NCBI RefSeq assembly: GCF_026072915.1
Contig: NZ_AP025943.1
Span: 1,674,001 to 1,738,000, forward strand
Reading direction: 5' to 3'
DNA length: 64,000 bases
Source of the DNA: Akkermansia biwaensis
GTDB taxonomy: Bacteria; Verrucomicrobiota; Verrucomicrobiia; Verrucomicrobiales; Akkermansiaceae
The notes under the pieces were generated by a model. It was not told the origin of the DNA and did no database searches. It saw only the letters and a program-made list of their open reading frames with translations. The stretch's first letter is position 1. Each line of letters begins with the position of its first letter. A program made the position numbers and the translations under genes. Positions 56,191 to 64,000 of this stretch are shown here, in pieces.

Positions 56191-57339
56191 GTGATTTATT
56201 GGGACAATAACGCCACCACCCCCCTTCTTCCGGAAGTTTACGCCGCCATGGAACCGTTCCTGAAAGAACGGTTTTTCAACCCTTCCGCGGGGTATGCAGA
56301 AGCCAGGCGCGTACGGGAGGCGGTGGAGGAAGCCCGCGCCGGAGTGGCGGCCCTGCTGGGAGCGTCTCCGGAGGAAATCGTGTTTACTTCCGGAGGAACG
56401 GAGGCCACGAATGCCGCCTTCCGGCAGATGGCCCGTGAAGGAAAGGGCGTGACCGTACTGTCCACGGATCACGATGCTTCCCTGAAAACATCCGTTGCCC
56501 TGGGGAACGGGCGCATGTGTTCCGTGGACAGTGAAGGAAGGGCCGTACCGGAAGAATGGGAAGCCCTGTGTGCTGGGGAGGCGGGCGGCGTTTCCTTTGC
56601 CTGGGCTAATAACGAGACGGGCGTGCTTCAGGATGCGGCGGCTTTGTGCGCCGGCGCCCGGCGGCATGGTTTGCCCGTGCATCTGGATGCGGTGCAGTGT
56701 GCCGGAAAGATTCCCGTGTGCCTGCATGGGATGGATGTGGATTATGCGTCCGTTTCCGCCCATAAATTGCATGGTCCGAAGGGTATAGGATGTCTGTACA
56801 GGCGCTCCGGCGTTCCTCTGGAGCCTGCCTTGTTCGGTGGCGGCCAGGAGTACGGGCTGAGGTCCGGCACGGAGAATGTGCCGGGAATCATCGGTTTTGG
56901 GGCTGCGGCCCGCGTGGCCCTCCGGCATGTGGAGGAAGCGGGGCGCGTGAGGCGTCTGCGGGACAGTTTTGAGTTTTCCCTAGCGCAGGCCGTGGACGGA
57001 GTGACGGTGCATTCCGGTGCCGCGGAGAGGATTCCGAATACGTCCAATCTGGCTTTTTCCGGATGCACGGCCGAGGCCCTGATGCTTTTGCTGGAACCTG
57101 CCGGGCTGCTGTGTTCCGCCGGGTCCGCCTGCCATACCGTGCAGCCCATGCCGTCCCATGTGCTGGCGGCCATGGGGCTGTCCGACGGGGAGGTGCGTTC
57201 CTCCCTGCGTTTTTCCCTGTCTTTTACCACCACGGAGGAAGAGGTGCGGGAGGCCGTGCGGCTGGTGACGGAGGCTGTCGGGAAGGTGCGCCGCGTCCAG
57301 TCTTCCCGCACCGGTCCCGTGTTTGTTTACAGGCCGTGA
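56191..57339 (+). CDS. Class I cysteine desulfurase (NifS/IscS-like)
   Basis: 382 aa from GTG 56191 (MIYWDNNATTPLLPEVY); the frame is open to GTG 56122 but that extension is antisense-like. FTSGGTEATN, PLP lysine in VSAHKLHGPKG, GGGQEYGLRSGTENV, and SAGSACHTV with the catalytic Cys. The Cys lies in a longer loop as in class I (IscS/NifS) enzymes, not SufS. Provides sulfur for Fe-S clusters or thio-modification; the Suf genes here lack their own SufS. Confidence 0.88.
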   Translation: MIYWDNNATTPLLPEVYAAMEPFLKERFFNPSAGYAEARRVREAVEEARAGVAALLGASPEEIVFTSGGTEATNAAFRQMAREGKGVTVLSTDHDASLKTSVALGNGRMCSVDSEGRAVPEEWEALCAGEAGGVSFAWANNETGVLQDAAALCAGARRHGLPVHLDAVQCAGKIPVCLHGMDVDYASVSAHKLHGPKGIGCLYRRSGVPLEPALFGGGQEYGLRSGTENVPGIIGFGAAARVALRHVEEAGRVRRLRDSFEFSLAQAVDGVTVHSGAAERIPNTSNLAFSGCTAEALMLLLEPAGLLCSAGSACHTVQPMPSHVLAAMGLSDGEVRSSLRFSLSFTTTEEEVREAVRLVTEAVGKVRRVQSSRTGPVFVYRP

Positions 57340-57499
57340 GCGGGAGAGACAGCCTGATGGGCTTTTATGGCGGCGGATTGGCCGTAAAGGAACAGGGAGC
57401 GGCGCTTTGGGCGGATTGTGCGCTTTTCTTTCTTTCTTGCCGCCGTGCACGGTTCGTGCTAGGGTTTACAGACTATGGGAAACAGCAGTTTTCCAGTAG

Positions 57500-57952
57500 A
57501 TGCCTATGAATATAGAACATTATCAGAGCAAGGATGAGGAGGCGGTCCTGAATATTTGGCTGAAGGCGTCCGAACAGGCCCATGCGTTTGCCGGGGTGGG
57601 TTTCTGGTGCGGTCTGGTGGAAGATATGAGGCAGGTGTATTTGCCGAAGGCGCGGACCTGGATATGCCGTGACGGTGACCGCGTGATGGGGTTTGCCTGC
57701 CTGGTGGGAGAGGGGGAGCTGGCCGCCCTGTTTGTGGATCCGGAACGCCAGTGCGAGGGTATAGGGACGGCATTGCTGAATTGGGTCAAGGATCACAGCA
57801 AGGGGGTGCTGACCGTAGGCGTTTATGAGGAGAATCCGCGTGCATGGCAGTTTTACAAGCGCAGCGGGTTTGAAGAGATCGGCTCCCGGGAGGATGAACT
57901 TACCGGCAGCCGGGAGTACCGTCTGGAGTGGAAGAGGCCCCGCCCGTCATAA
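57500..57952 (+). CDS. GNAT N-acetyltransferase
   Basis: 150 aa. Motif A region LAALFVDPERQCEGIGTALLNWV (acetyl-CoA loop Q/R-x-x-G-x-G/A as QCEGIG), C-terminal YEENPRAWQFYKRSGFEEIG. Substrate unknown. A bidirectional terminator follows. Confidence 0.82.
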   Translation: MPMNIEHYQSKDEEAVLNIWLKASEQAHAFAGVGFWCGLVEDMRQVYLPKARTWICRDGDRVMGFACLVGEGELAALFVDPERQCEGIGTALLNWVKDHSKGVLTVGVYEENPRAWQFYKRSGFEEIGSREDELTGSREYRLEWKRPRPS

Positions 57953-57956
57953 GAAA

Positions 57957-57985
57957 GGGCGGAGGCTCTTGAAGAACCTCCGCCC
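57957..57985. terminator. Bidirectional intrinsic terminator
   Basis: Perfect 9-bp stem GGGCGGAGG (57957-57965) and CCTCCGCCC (57977-57985), 11-nt loop. Followed by GATTTTTAG on plus and by TTTCTTAT on minus, so it ends both the GNAT gene and the convergent DeoR gene. Confidence 0.82.
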
Positions 57986-58015
57986 GAGTTGATTTTTAGG
58001 ATGCCGGCAGCCGTG

Positions 58016-58765
58016 TTAGGCGATTTCCACCTTGACGCCGCTCTTTTCAATTTCTTCCACCATTTCCGGAGCAATGGCTTCGTCCGTGATGAGCATGCTC
58101 ACCAGGTTGGGAGCGACCGTGTAGAATGCCGGGCTGTTTGCGATGCTTGTGGAAGGCATGGCGATGATTACCTTGGCATCCTGGGGGATGACGCTTCTGA
58201 TGAATTCGGATTGAAGCATGTTTTTGTACCCGGCGCCATGCTTGGGGGAGTAGCAGTCCGGGGTGAGTACCACGAGTTCAATGTTCAGGGATCCGGCCGC
58301 ATGGGCCGCGTCCTGGCCCACGTAAACCTGGGCTTCACGGTCGAAACGGCCGCCCGTGCAGTAGAAGCTGAGGCTCGGGATGCCTTCCAGCCTGGTCAGA
58401 AGGGTGGGGTTGTTGGAGACAATATGCGTGTCTCTGGAGTTGACATGGTTGCAGATCTGGTAACCCATGGTGCTACTGTCAATGAACATGACGACGGAGG
58501 TCGGGATGTTCTGAACGGTTTTTTTGGCAATCTGGATGGAGACATGGTCCTGAGTGACAATGTCTTCATGAAGGGATTTGTGAGTGAGCGCCAGTGCGCC
58601 GCCGTGAACGCGCTTGAGGAATCCCCTTTTTTCAAGGTTAATTAAATCGTTACGGACCGTTTCATCCGTGACCTTCATCTGCTTGGCCAGGGCAATTGTC
58701 CTTGCGGCTCCATGCTCGGCCAGGGTTTTCAGAATAAACTCTTTACGTTGGGATGCTAAGTACAT
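58016..58765 (-). CDS. DeoR-family transcriptional regulator
   Basis: 249 aa. N-terminal DeoR helix-turn-helix (RKEFILKTLAEHGAARTIALAKQ, VTDETVRNDLINLEKRGFLKRVHGG) and a sugar-phosphate-sensing C-domain (VVMFIDSSTMGYQIC, IVSNNP). Targets are not adjacent, so the regulon is unknown. It has its own promoter and a near-perfect operator-like palindrome in the 5' leader. Confidence 0.85.
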   Translation of the reverse strand: MYLASQRKEFILKTLAEHGAARTIALAKQMKVTDETVRNDLINLEKRGFLKRVHGGALALTHKSLHEDIVTQDHVSIQIAKKTVQNIPTSVVMFIDSSTMGYQICNHVNSRDTHIVSNNPTLLTRLEGIPSLSFYCTGGRFDREAQVYVGQDAAHAAGSLNIELVVLTPDCYSPKHGAGYKNMLQSEFIRSVIPQDAKVIIAMPSTSIANSPAFYTVAPNLVSMLITDEAIAPEMVEEIEKSGVKVEIA

Positions 58766-58794
58766 TGGGTTCTGTTTTTCTATATAGAATGTTT

Positions 58795-58809
58795 ACACGT
58801 TCTACGTGT
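58795..58809 (-). promoter_or_regulatory. Operator-like palindrome before the DeoR gene
   Basis: ACACGT (58795-58800), TCT, ACGTGT (58804-58809); the flanks TT and AA pair as well after one mismatch. It falls just downstream of the predicted transcription start, a usual site for autorepression. A second inverted repeat TTGTT/AACAA is at 58814-58827. Confidence 0.45.
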
Positions 58810-58818
58810 TAAGTTGTT

Positions 58819-58847
58819 TTCTAACAATTTTTCACGGTCTCAGTCAA
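58819..58847 (-). promoter_or_regulatory. Promoter of the DeoR gene
   Basis: On minus: TTGACT (58847-58842... on plus AGTCAA), 17-nt spacer, TTAGAA (58824-58819). The rest of the 216-bp gap to the Nudix-PPK2 gene is AT-rich with no gene. Confidence 0.4.
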
Positions 58848-58981
58848 GCGTTAGAAACATTAACTTTTGACTGTTACTGTGAATAATGCCGATTTTGTAA
58901 TACTGAGACAGCGTGATAACGATAAATGTACAAAAATATTTACTCAATGCACAAATTAGTTATTATTATGACAGAGATTTG

Positions 58982-60325
58982 TTAATCGGGTATGGAAATG
59001 GAGGCCGGATCGAAGTTGGGGGTGGGAAAGGCAAGCTGGAGATGCCGGAGCTTTTCCACGATCAGGCGTGCAACGACAAGGTTTCTGTACCATTTCCGGT
59101 CCCCGGGGATAATGTACCAGGGGGCTTCCGGAGTGGATGTTTTTTCAATGAGGTCCTGGTAGGCGGTTTGGAATTCATCCCAGCGGTTGCGGTCATCAAG
59201 GTCATCCATGCAGAATTTCCAAAGCTTGTCCGGATCCTGAAGCCGTGATTCCAGACGCTTTTTCTGTTCCTCTTTGGAGATATTCAGGAAGAGTTTGATA
59301 ATGGTAGTGCCTTCTTCCGCGAGCATGGACTCAAAGTCCAGCACGTGCTTGTAGCGGCGCTTCCAGACGGGGTCCGGGAAGATTTTTTTTACACGCACGG
59401 CGATGATGTCTTCATAATGGGAGCGGTTGAAGATGGCAATCTGGCCTTTGGTCGGAACTTCCTTGTGCACGCGCCAGAGGAAGTCATGGTCCAGTTCCTC
59501 CGGAGTGGGTTTTTTAAAGGGCACGACATGGAGCCCCTGCGGGTCCACGCGGGAGAAGACGTGCTTGACGCAGCCGTCCTTGCCGCCGGCGTCCATGGCC
59601 TGGAGAATGACGAGTATTTTGTGCTTGTGCTGGGCAAAGAGTTTTTTCTGCAGTTCCTGCAGTTCTTCCCTCAGCTTGTCGAATTCGACCAGGGATTCTT
59701 CCTTGGTTCCGGAGAAGAGGGATTTGTCATCCGTGGGGTAGTCCTTTAAACGCAGTTTTTTGCCCGGAGGCACCAGGTAACGGTTCATCGTATAAGAAGT
59801 TAGTGTTGAAGAGTGAGCGGCCCGTACGACGCGCTTTTCCGCAGAGGGGCGGTTGGCGGCTGGGGGCTTTCCGAAGAATTGAGTGAGGGCGTCCTTAATG
59901 ACTTTTCTTTTGAATTTGGGGAACATTTCCAGCTTGATGTCCTGGAGAAGCACCCATTTTGTTTTTGCGAATTCCGGGCTGCGGTGCAGGTCCGTTTTGG
60001 GGCGGCTCGTTTTGCAGCGCACCAGGAAGTAGGTTTGTTCCTGCCCAACCCAGCGGGTGATTTTACGGTGGTTGGCAGGGTATTTGTACCGCAGCCCGGG
60101 GAGGCGCGCCACAATGTTGTAGTCCGAGGGGCGCAGCCCCACTTCCTCCCAGACTTCCCGCGCCAGGGCACGTTCAATGCTTTCATTTTTGATGACGCCC
60201 CCCTGGGGAAAATGCCAGTAGGGATTGCGGCCGTGGTCTTTGCCCAGCAGGATGTATCCGTCGGCATCCATGATGATGGCTGCCGCGTTGATTCTCCATG
60301 CTCTGGCTGGTGAAGGAGTGTCCAT
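58982..60325 (-). CDS. Nudix-PPK2 fusion (or two genes joined by loss of a stop)
   Basis: 447 aa from ATG 60325. Residues 1-155: Nudix hydrolase like RppH (AWRINAAAIIMDADGYILL, FPQGGVIKNE, REVWEEVGL). Residues 180-447: complete PPK2 (AMDAGGKDGCVKHVF, FNRSHYEDIIAV, RYKHVLDFESML, APWYIIPGDRKWYRNL) beginning at an internal ATG at 59788 (MNRYLVPPGK). The 20-residue link is AT-rich and unlike protein. In another frame a TAA at about 59800-59802 would end the Nudix part 12 nt before ATG 59788, so the fusion may be recent or the genes may be separate with a programmed or erroneous shift. Located 16 bp downstream of the TPR gene. Confidence 0.78.
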   Translation of the reverse strand: MDTPSPARAWRINAAAIIMDADGYILLGKDHGRNPYWHFPQGGVIKNESIERALAREVWEEVGLRPSDYNIVARLPGLRYKYPANHRKITRWVGQEQTYFLVRCKTSRPKTDLHRSPEFAKTKWVLLQDIKLEMFPKFKRKVIKDALTQFFGKPPAANRPSAEKRVVRAAHSSTLTSYTMNRYLVPPGKKLRLKDYPTDDKSLFSGTKEESLVEFDKLREELQELQKKLFAQHKHKILVILQAMDAGGKDGCVKHVFSRVDPQGLHVVPFKKPTPEELDHDFLWRVHKEVPTKGQIAIFNRSHYEDIIAVRVKKIFPDPVWKRRYKHVLDFESMLAEEGTTIIKLFLNISKEEQKKRLESRLQDPDKLWKFCMDDLDDRNRWDEFQTAYQDLIEKTSTPEAPWYIIPGDRKWYRNLVVARLIVEKLRHLQLAFPTPNFDPASISIPD

Positions 60326-60341
60326 GACCGGGCAAAACTGC

Positions 60342-63011
60342 TTACTGGGGGGCTTGTTCCGGGGCGGCCTGCATTTCCGGCGGCTGTTCCGTTTCAGCCG
60401 GGTCTTCCTGCCAGATGAAGTGCTCCAGCTGGATGCGGCGCGCATAGGCTGCCGCTTCCCTGGCTCTGGGGCCGGAGGTTTGCGCCAGCTTTCTGGCCAG
60501 GGCCAGGGCGCCGTCCCAGTTTTGTGCCTGTCCCATGAGGCGGATGGAGGCAAATCCCGCGTTGTAGAACCAGTGCCAGTCCCGGCGCTTGTTGGCGGAA
60601 CTGCCGCTGGGCGTATGGACCAGAACGGAAGCATAGTCATCCAGGGCTTTTTCCTGGTCGTTCAGCCTTTCGTAGAATTGGGCCCGCTGGGTAAGGGTTT
60701 TGAATTTCCATGCCAGTCCCAGATTGGGAGTGTTCAGGATTTCCGTGCATAGGTTGATGGCTTTGCGGAGGGTGTCTGAGTGGGTGTCTTCCTTGGTTAC
60801 CCACGCATCCGCCTGGATGGAGAGGGCCAGCAGCCGCATGTAGCGCGGCAGTGGCTTGGAAAGCAGTTCGTCAAGTACGGCGATGCACTGGTCCGCTTTT
60901 CCCATGCGCAGCAGGACGGAGGCTTCTTCTATTTTGGCGGCTTGGGCAAATTGCGTTGTTCCCGCCCCCAGAGTCTGGAAGATGGTGAGGGCCGCTTCCA
61001 GCGTGTTGACGGTGTTGCTTTGCTGTGCCGCCTTTCCTGCCAGGAAGAGGGCCGCCGCTTTCAGGGGGCTGTCCGGGTATTTGGAGGGGAAGGGCTGGAG
61101 CACCAGCTGGGCTTCATGGAAGTCGCCGTTTTTGTACAGGAGTTCTCCAAGTTTGAGGTACAGGGCATCGGCTTGCTTTCCATCCTTGTCCAGAACAATG
61201 GTTTGCCGGCATGCCTGGATGGCCTCCGTCCATTCCTGGAGGTTTTCCGCCAGCAGGATTTTCAAGCGGCCGAGCTGCATGGCCTGGTCCGGGGTGAGCT
61301 GTTCTTTTTCCAGCAGCGGGAGGGTGGATTGCACAGTCTGGATGTCCGGAGGATTGAGATTCAGAGCCACTTCCGCCTGGTCCAGGCGCGCCTGGGTTTT
61401 CAGAGCGGGGTCTTCCGCCACGGCCACGAAGCCAGCCAGAAGTTCCGTGGCTTCCGGGTTCATTCTTTTGGCCGCATAGTGAGCCTGTTCAAAGAGGATG
61501 TGTTCCCGCAGCTTTGCAGAGCCTGCGGCTTCCCGGACCAAGGCGGCCGCGCCTTTCGCGTCGTTGGCATGCAGGGCAGACAGGTTTTCATTGAAGAGCG
61601 CGGTTTCCGCCGTTTTTTCCGTGCCGCGCCGGGACGCTTCACGGAATAGTTTTTGAGCCAGGGGGTAATCCCCCTTTTGGAAGGCCAGGGCGCCCTGCTG
61701 GAAGATGATGCCGGCAGATGTGCCCGGGTATTTGGATATGAGGCGTTCCGCATCTTCCGTGCGTCCTTTTTCAAGGAGGGCCGTGATGATGTTCAGACAG
61801 AGAGTCTGGACGGGAACGTTCTGCGGATATTTGGCAAGGCCGTCTCCGGCAAGCTTGATGGCTCCCGCCAGGTCTCCCTTTTCCAGAAGAAGGCTGCCCA
61901 TGGCGTACATGGCCGCAGGCTGCCGTGTGGCGTCTTTGGAGTTCACCCAGCCTGTGAGTTTTTCCAGTGCCTGAGGGTCGGTACGGAAGGTGTTTTCTCT
62001 CAGAAGGATGTTGAAGGCGTCCATCAGCAGAGGGGAGTCCGCCTTTCCGCCGATGAAGGTGATGAGCCGGTCTTCTCCCGTTCCGGCGGTGTGGATGTTT
62101 TCCTCTTCCGGCTGCTGCGCGCGCGCTTCTTCCTCCGCCTGCCCCGGATTGCGTTTTTCCCGGAGAATTTCCCCTTCCGCCAGTGCCACCCGTGCCAGAT
62201 CACGGATTTTTGCAGGGTAGGAGGTGTTGTCCGCAATGGAAGCAAATGTTTTAATGGCCTGATCTACATTGCCCTGGATGACCGATATTTTTCCGTCCAC
62301 CAGTTCTGCATAGGGAAGCAGGATGGGCGGCTTTTCCGTGCCGGACAGACTGTTTTTTACCTGTTCGAGGATGGCTTGCGCCTCCGTATAGTTCTGCATG
62401 CCGGCCAGGGTGTCCGCCAGCAGGATGTTGGCGGTGTGTGAAACGGAGGGAGAGTCCGTGCGGCCCAGCCTGATCAGGGATTCCACGAGAAGCTGCTGGT
62501 CTCCGAGCTGCCGGGCCAGCTGGGCTTTCAACTGGAAGGCGTAAACGGAGAGGGGATCGGAGTCCGGGATGGAGGAGAGTTTTTCCAGAGCCCTGGTGAA
62601 GTATCCCTTGTTGAACAGGCCCATGGCCGTCCAATAGGATTTCAGAACGGAGTCCGGCAGTTGTTCCCACAGGGAGAGGCCTTCATCCGTCTTGTGGGCG
62701 CGGATCAGGGCTTCCGCAAGGAACGGCCTGATGATGGCCTTTTGAGATTCCGAGAGGTTTTTCGTTTTCAGGCTTTCCTGAAAGTTTTTGCTGGCTTCCA
62801 GCGGGAGGTGTGCAGCCAGGTCCTTCAGGCCCTGCTGGTATTTTTTGTTTTTCAATAGCGCTTGTTCGTCCTGCGACAGGGCGGAAGCGGGGGGAGGAGT
62901 GTTGCCTGACGCCGCAGAGGAGAGGCCCCCCAGGGACAGCAGGAACGCGGCGCATGCCGCCATGGCGGCGGGGATGGTGTGGTGCCTGGTGGAGGGTATT
63001 TGCATGATCAA
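60342..63011 (-). CDS. Large secreted TPR protein
   Basis: 889 aa. Signal peptide (AMAACAAFLLSLGGLSSAASG) and then numerous tetratricopeptide-like helix pairs (for example FNKGYFTRALEKLSSIPDSDP, KGDYPLAQKLFREASRRG, LGELLYKNGDFHEAQLVL). Ends in a Gln/Glu/Pro-rich tail. Scaffold protein of the periplasm or outer membrane. It lies 8 bp downstream of the M23 peptidase gene, so the two are one operon with the Nudix-PPK2 gene. Confidence 0.82.
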   Translation of the reverse strand: MIMQIPSTRHHTIPAAMAACAAFLLSLGGLSSAASGNTPPPASALSQDEQALLKNKKYQQGLKDLAAHLPLEASKNFQESLKTKNLSESQKAIIRPFLAEALIRAHKTDEGLSLWEQLPDSVLKSYWTAMGLFNKGYFTRALEKLSSIPDSDPLSVYAFQLKAQLARQLGDQQLLVESLIRLGRTDSPSVSHTANILLADTLAGMQNYTEAQAILEQVKNSLSGTEKPPILLPYAELVDGKISVIQGNVDQAIKTFASIADNTSYPAKIRDLARVALAEGEILREKRNPGQAEEEARAQQPEEENIHTAGTGEDRLITFIGGKADSPLLMDAFNILLRENTFRTDPQALEKLTGWVNSKDATRQPAAMYAMGSLLLEKGDLAGAIKLAGDGLAKYPQNVPVQTLCLNIITALLEKGRTEDAERLISKYPGTSAGIIFQQGALAFQKGDYPLAQKLFREASRRGTEKTAETALFNENLSALHANDAKGAAALVREAAGSAKLREHILFEQAHYAAKRMNPEATELLAGFVAVAEDPALKTQARLDQAEVALNLNPPDIQTVQSTLPLLEKEQLTPDQAMQLGRLKILLAENLQEWTEAIQACRQTIVLDKDGKQADALYLKLGELLYKNGDFHEAQLVLQPFPSKYPDSPLKAAALFLAGKAAQQSNTVNTLEAALTIFQTLGAGTTQFAQAAKIEEASVLLRMGKADQCIAVLDELLSKPLPRYMRLLALSIQADAWVTKEDTHSDTLRKAINLCTEILNTPNLGLAWKFKTLTQRAQFYERLNDQEKALDDYASVLVHTPSGSSANKRRDWHWFYNAGFASIRLMGQAQNWDGALALARKLAQTSGPRAREAAAYARRIQLEHFIWQEDPAETEQPPEMQAAPEQAPQ

Positions 63012-63019
63012 TAAAGGGC

Positions 63020-64000
63020 TTATGGTTCCGTTCCCATGAAAATGAGCCGGATGTAGCGTTTTCCGGAAGCCGTCAGCCTGGGTTCCTTGCTGGAACCGGA
63101 AACGCGGTTGCAGGTTCTGTACAGTTGGGAGAAGGGATGGGGAACAGCCCGGATGACGGCAGGTTCACTGCAGGGTTCCGCAGAAGGAGTGACGGAGGTG
63201 GGAACTCCGGGTCCGGTGAAACTGATTTCCCAGGATTTGGGCTGTGACGGACCCGGTTTCAGCAGGAAGGGATAGTTTTTGACCAGGCTGGGTATTTTTC
63301 CGGTGGAGGGAACGCGCACTACGTATTGCACCGGGAGGGAAGAGATATGGCGGGACAGGGAGAATTCCTCCCCGTCCTTGCAGTGGATGAGGACAGGCGC
63401 CGCATCAAAGCCCGCCAGGTTCAGGCCGTTGTAATTGCCGTGGCGGTTGGGCGTGCCCATTTTCAGGCTGTCATACCAGGGTTGAAAGTTGTCCTGGAGC
63501 TTGAGACAGAGCTCCAGATGCAGGTGGGCCCGTGTTTTGTTCAGCCCTGCGCCGGAATAGCCCAGGCGTCCGATGACGTTTCCGGTGCCTACCTGGTCCC
63601 CCTCCCGGCAGTTGACGGAGGCGAGGTGGGCGTAAAGGCTATAGAGCGGTCCGTCTTTCAGCCAGTGTTCAATGACGACGTAGCGGCCGTAGTTGCTGTG
63701 CGCAGGGTTTGCGGAAGCATGGACCACGATGCCGCCAGCCACCGGGTGGACATCGTCCAGGGGGACGCCTGCGGCATCCCTTTTGAGGGGCTTGATGTCA
63801 ATGCCTTCATGAAATTTGGTGGCTACCGGGCCTGCCTGGGTTCTGACCAGGGTGCGGGTAAAGCCGTAGGCACCGGCCTGCCAGGGCTGGGATTTCTGCC
63901 CCTCGAAGTTCCGGTCCACGTACATGTAAAAGTCCTGCGGACGGTCGTTCAGAAGGGCCGTGTTTGAGGTGGGGAAGCGCACGGCAATGTCCGCCGCCAG
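63020..64000 (-). CDS. M23-family peptidase, start beyond right edge
   Basis: The minus frame is open to the last base of the window, so the N-terminus (and any signal peptide) is missing; visible C-terminal part is 326 codons including the stop. M23 (lysostaphin-type) signatures: FHEGIDIKPL, GGIVVHASAN, IEHWLKDGPLYSLYAHLAS and the zinc-binding HLHLEL. Cuts peptidoglycan cross-bridges or acts as a degenerate regulator. Probable first gene of the M23-TPR-Nudix/PPK2 operon. Confidence 0.85.
   Translation of the reverse strand: MAADIAVRFPTSNTALLNDRPQDFYMYVDRNFEGQKSQPWQAGAYGFTRTLVRTQAGPVATKFHEGIDIKPLKRDAAGVPLDDVHPVAGGIVVHASANPAHSNYGRYVVIEHWLKDGPLYSLYAHLASVNCREGDQVGTGNVIGRLGYSGAGLNKTRAHLHLELCLKLQDNFQPWYDSLKMGTPNRHGNYNGLNLAGFDAAPVLIHCKDGEEFSLSRHISSLPVQYVVRVPSTGKIPSLVKNYPFLLKPGPSQPKSWEISFTGPGVPTSVTPSAEPCSEPAVIRAVPHPFSQLYRTCNRVSGSSKEPRLTASGKRYIRLIFMGTEP

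Overview
The window is about 56% GC by impression, dense in genes, and reads as the chromosome of a Gram-negative, mucin-associated Verrucomicrobiota bacterium, most likely Akkermansia. This is an inference from gene content: KDO transferase, TPR and lipoprotein genes with LPS-type envelope functions, DUF5069 and DUF5009-type genes, secreted GH36- and GH110-like galactosidases, a sulfatase remnant, and an eight-gene F-type ATP synthase operon. No rRNA, tRNA, CRISPR array or intact insertion sequence was found.

Layout. 1-3.6 kb: a truncated secreted protein, a GH36-like secreted alpha-galactosidase and a DUF5009/NagX-like membrane acyltransferase, all on minus. 3.7-9.4 kb: L,D-transpeptidase lipoprotein, PBP2 and a large lipoprotein on plus. 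9.7-16.9 kb: atpBEFHAGDC followed by a translationally coupled DUF5069 gene. 17.2-25.4 kb: an accessory island with an RHS/YD-repeat polymorphic toxin whose start is broken by two frameshifts, an AT-rich C-terminal tip, a membrane-anchored immunity candidate, and an unknown secreted protein. 26-33 kb: SprT-like protein, a second DUF5009 protein, and a cluster (WecE-like aminotransferase, PseH-like acetyltransferase, ArnC-like glycosyltransferase, two SMR-type half transporters, GT-C-like membrane protein) that looks like a complete lipid-linked amino-sugar pathway. 33-38 kb: unknown secreted protein, bioB-bioA, and a full-length but inactivated sulfatase. 38-43.5 kb: Fur-like regulator with sufCBD, rplU-rpmA, tsaE. 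43.5-49.9 kb: alpha/beta-hydrolase lipoprotein, small lipoprotein, GH110-like galactosidase, a GT39-like membrane protein whose promoter is covered by a perfect 33-bp palindrome, and a PPK2 kinase. 50-58 kb: small envelope proteins, rsmD, waaA, an aspartyl protease-like protein, rsgA, coaB, cysteine desulfurase, GNAT. 58-64 kb: DeoR-type regulator, an in-frame Nudix-PPK2 fusion, a large TPR protein and an M23 peptidase that runs off the right edge.

Best candidates for new biology: the RHS tip/immunity pair, the palindrome-controlled GT39-like gene, the compact lipid-linked amino-sugar cluster, and the Nudix-PPK2 fusion. Several sigma-70-like promoters lie so close to start codons that leaderless or near-leaderless mRNAs are likely.
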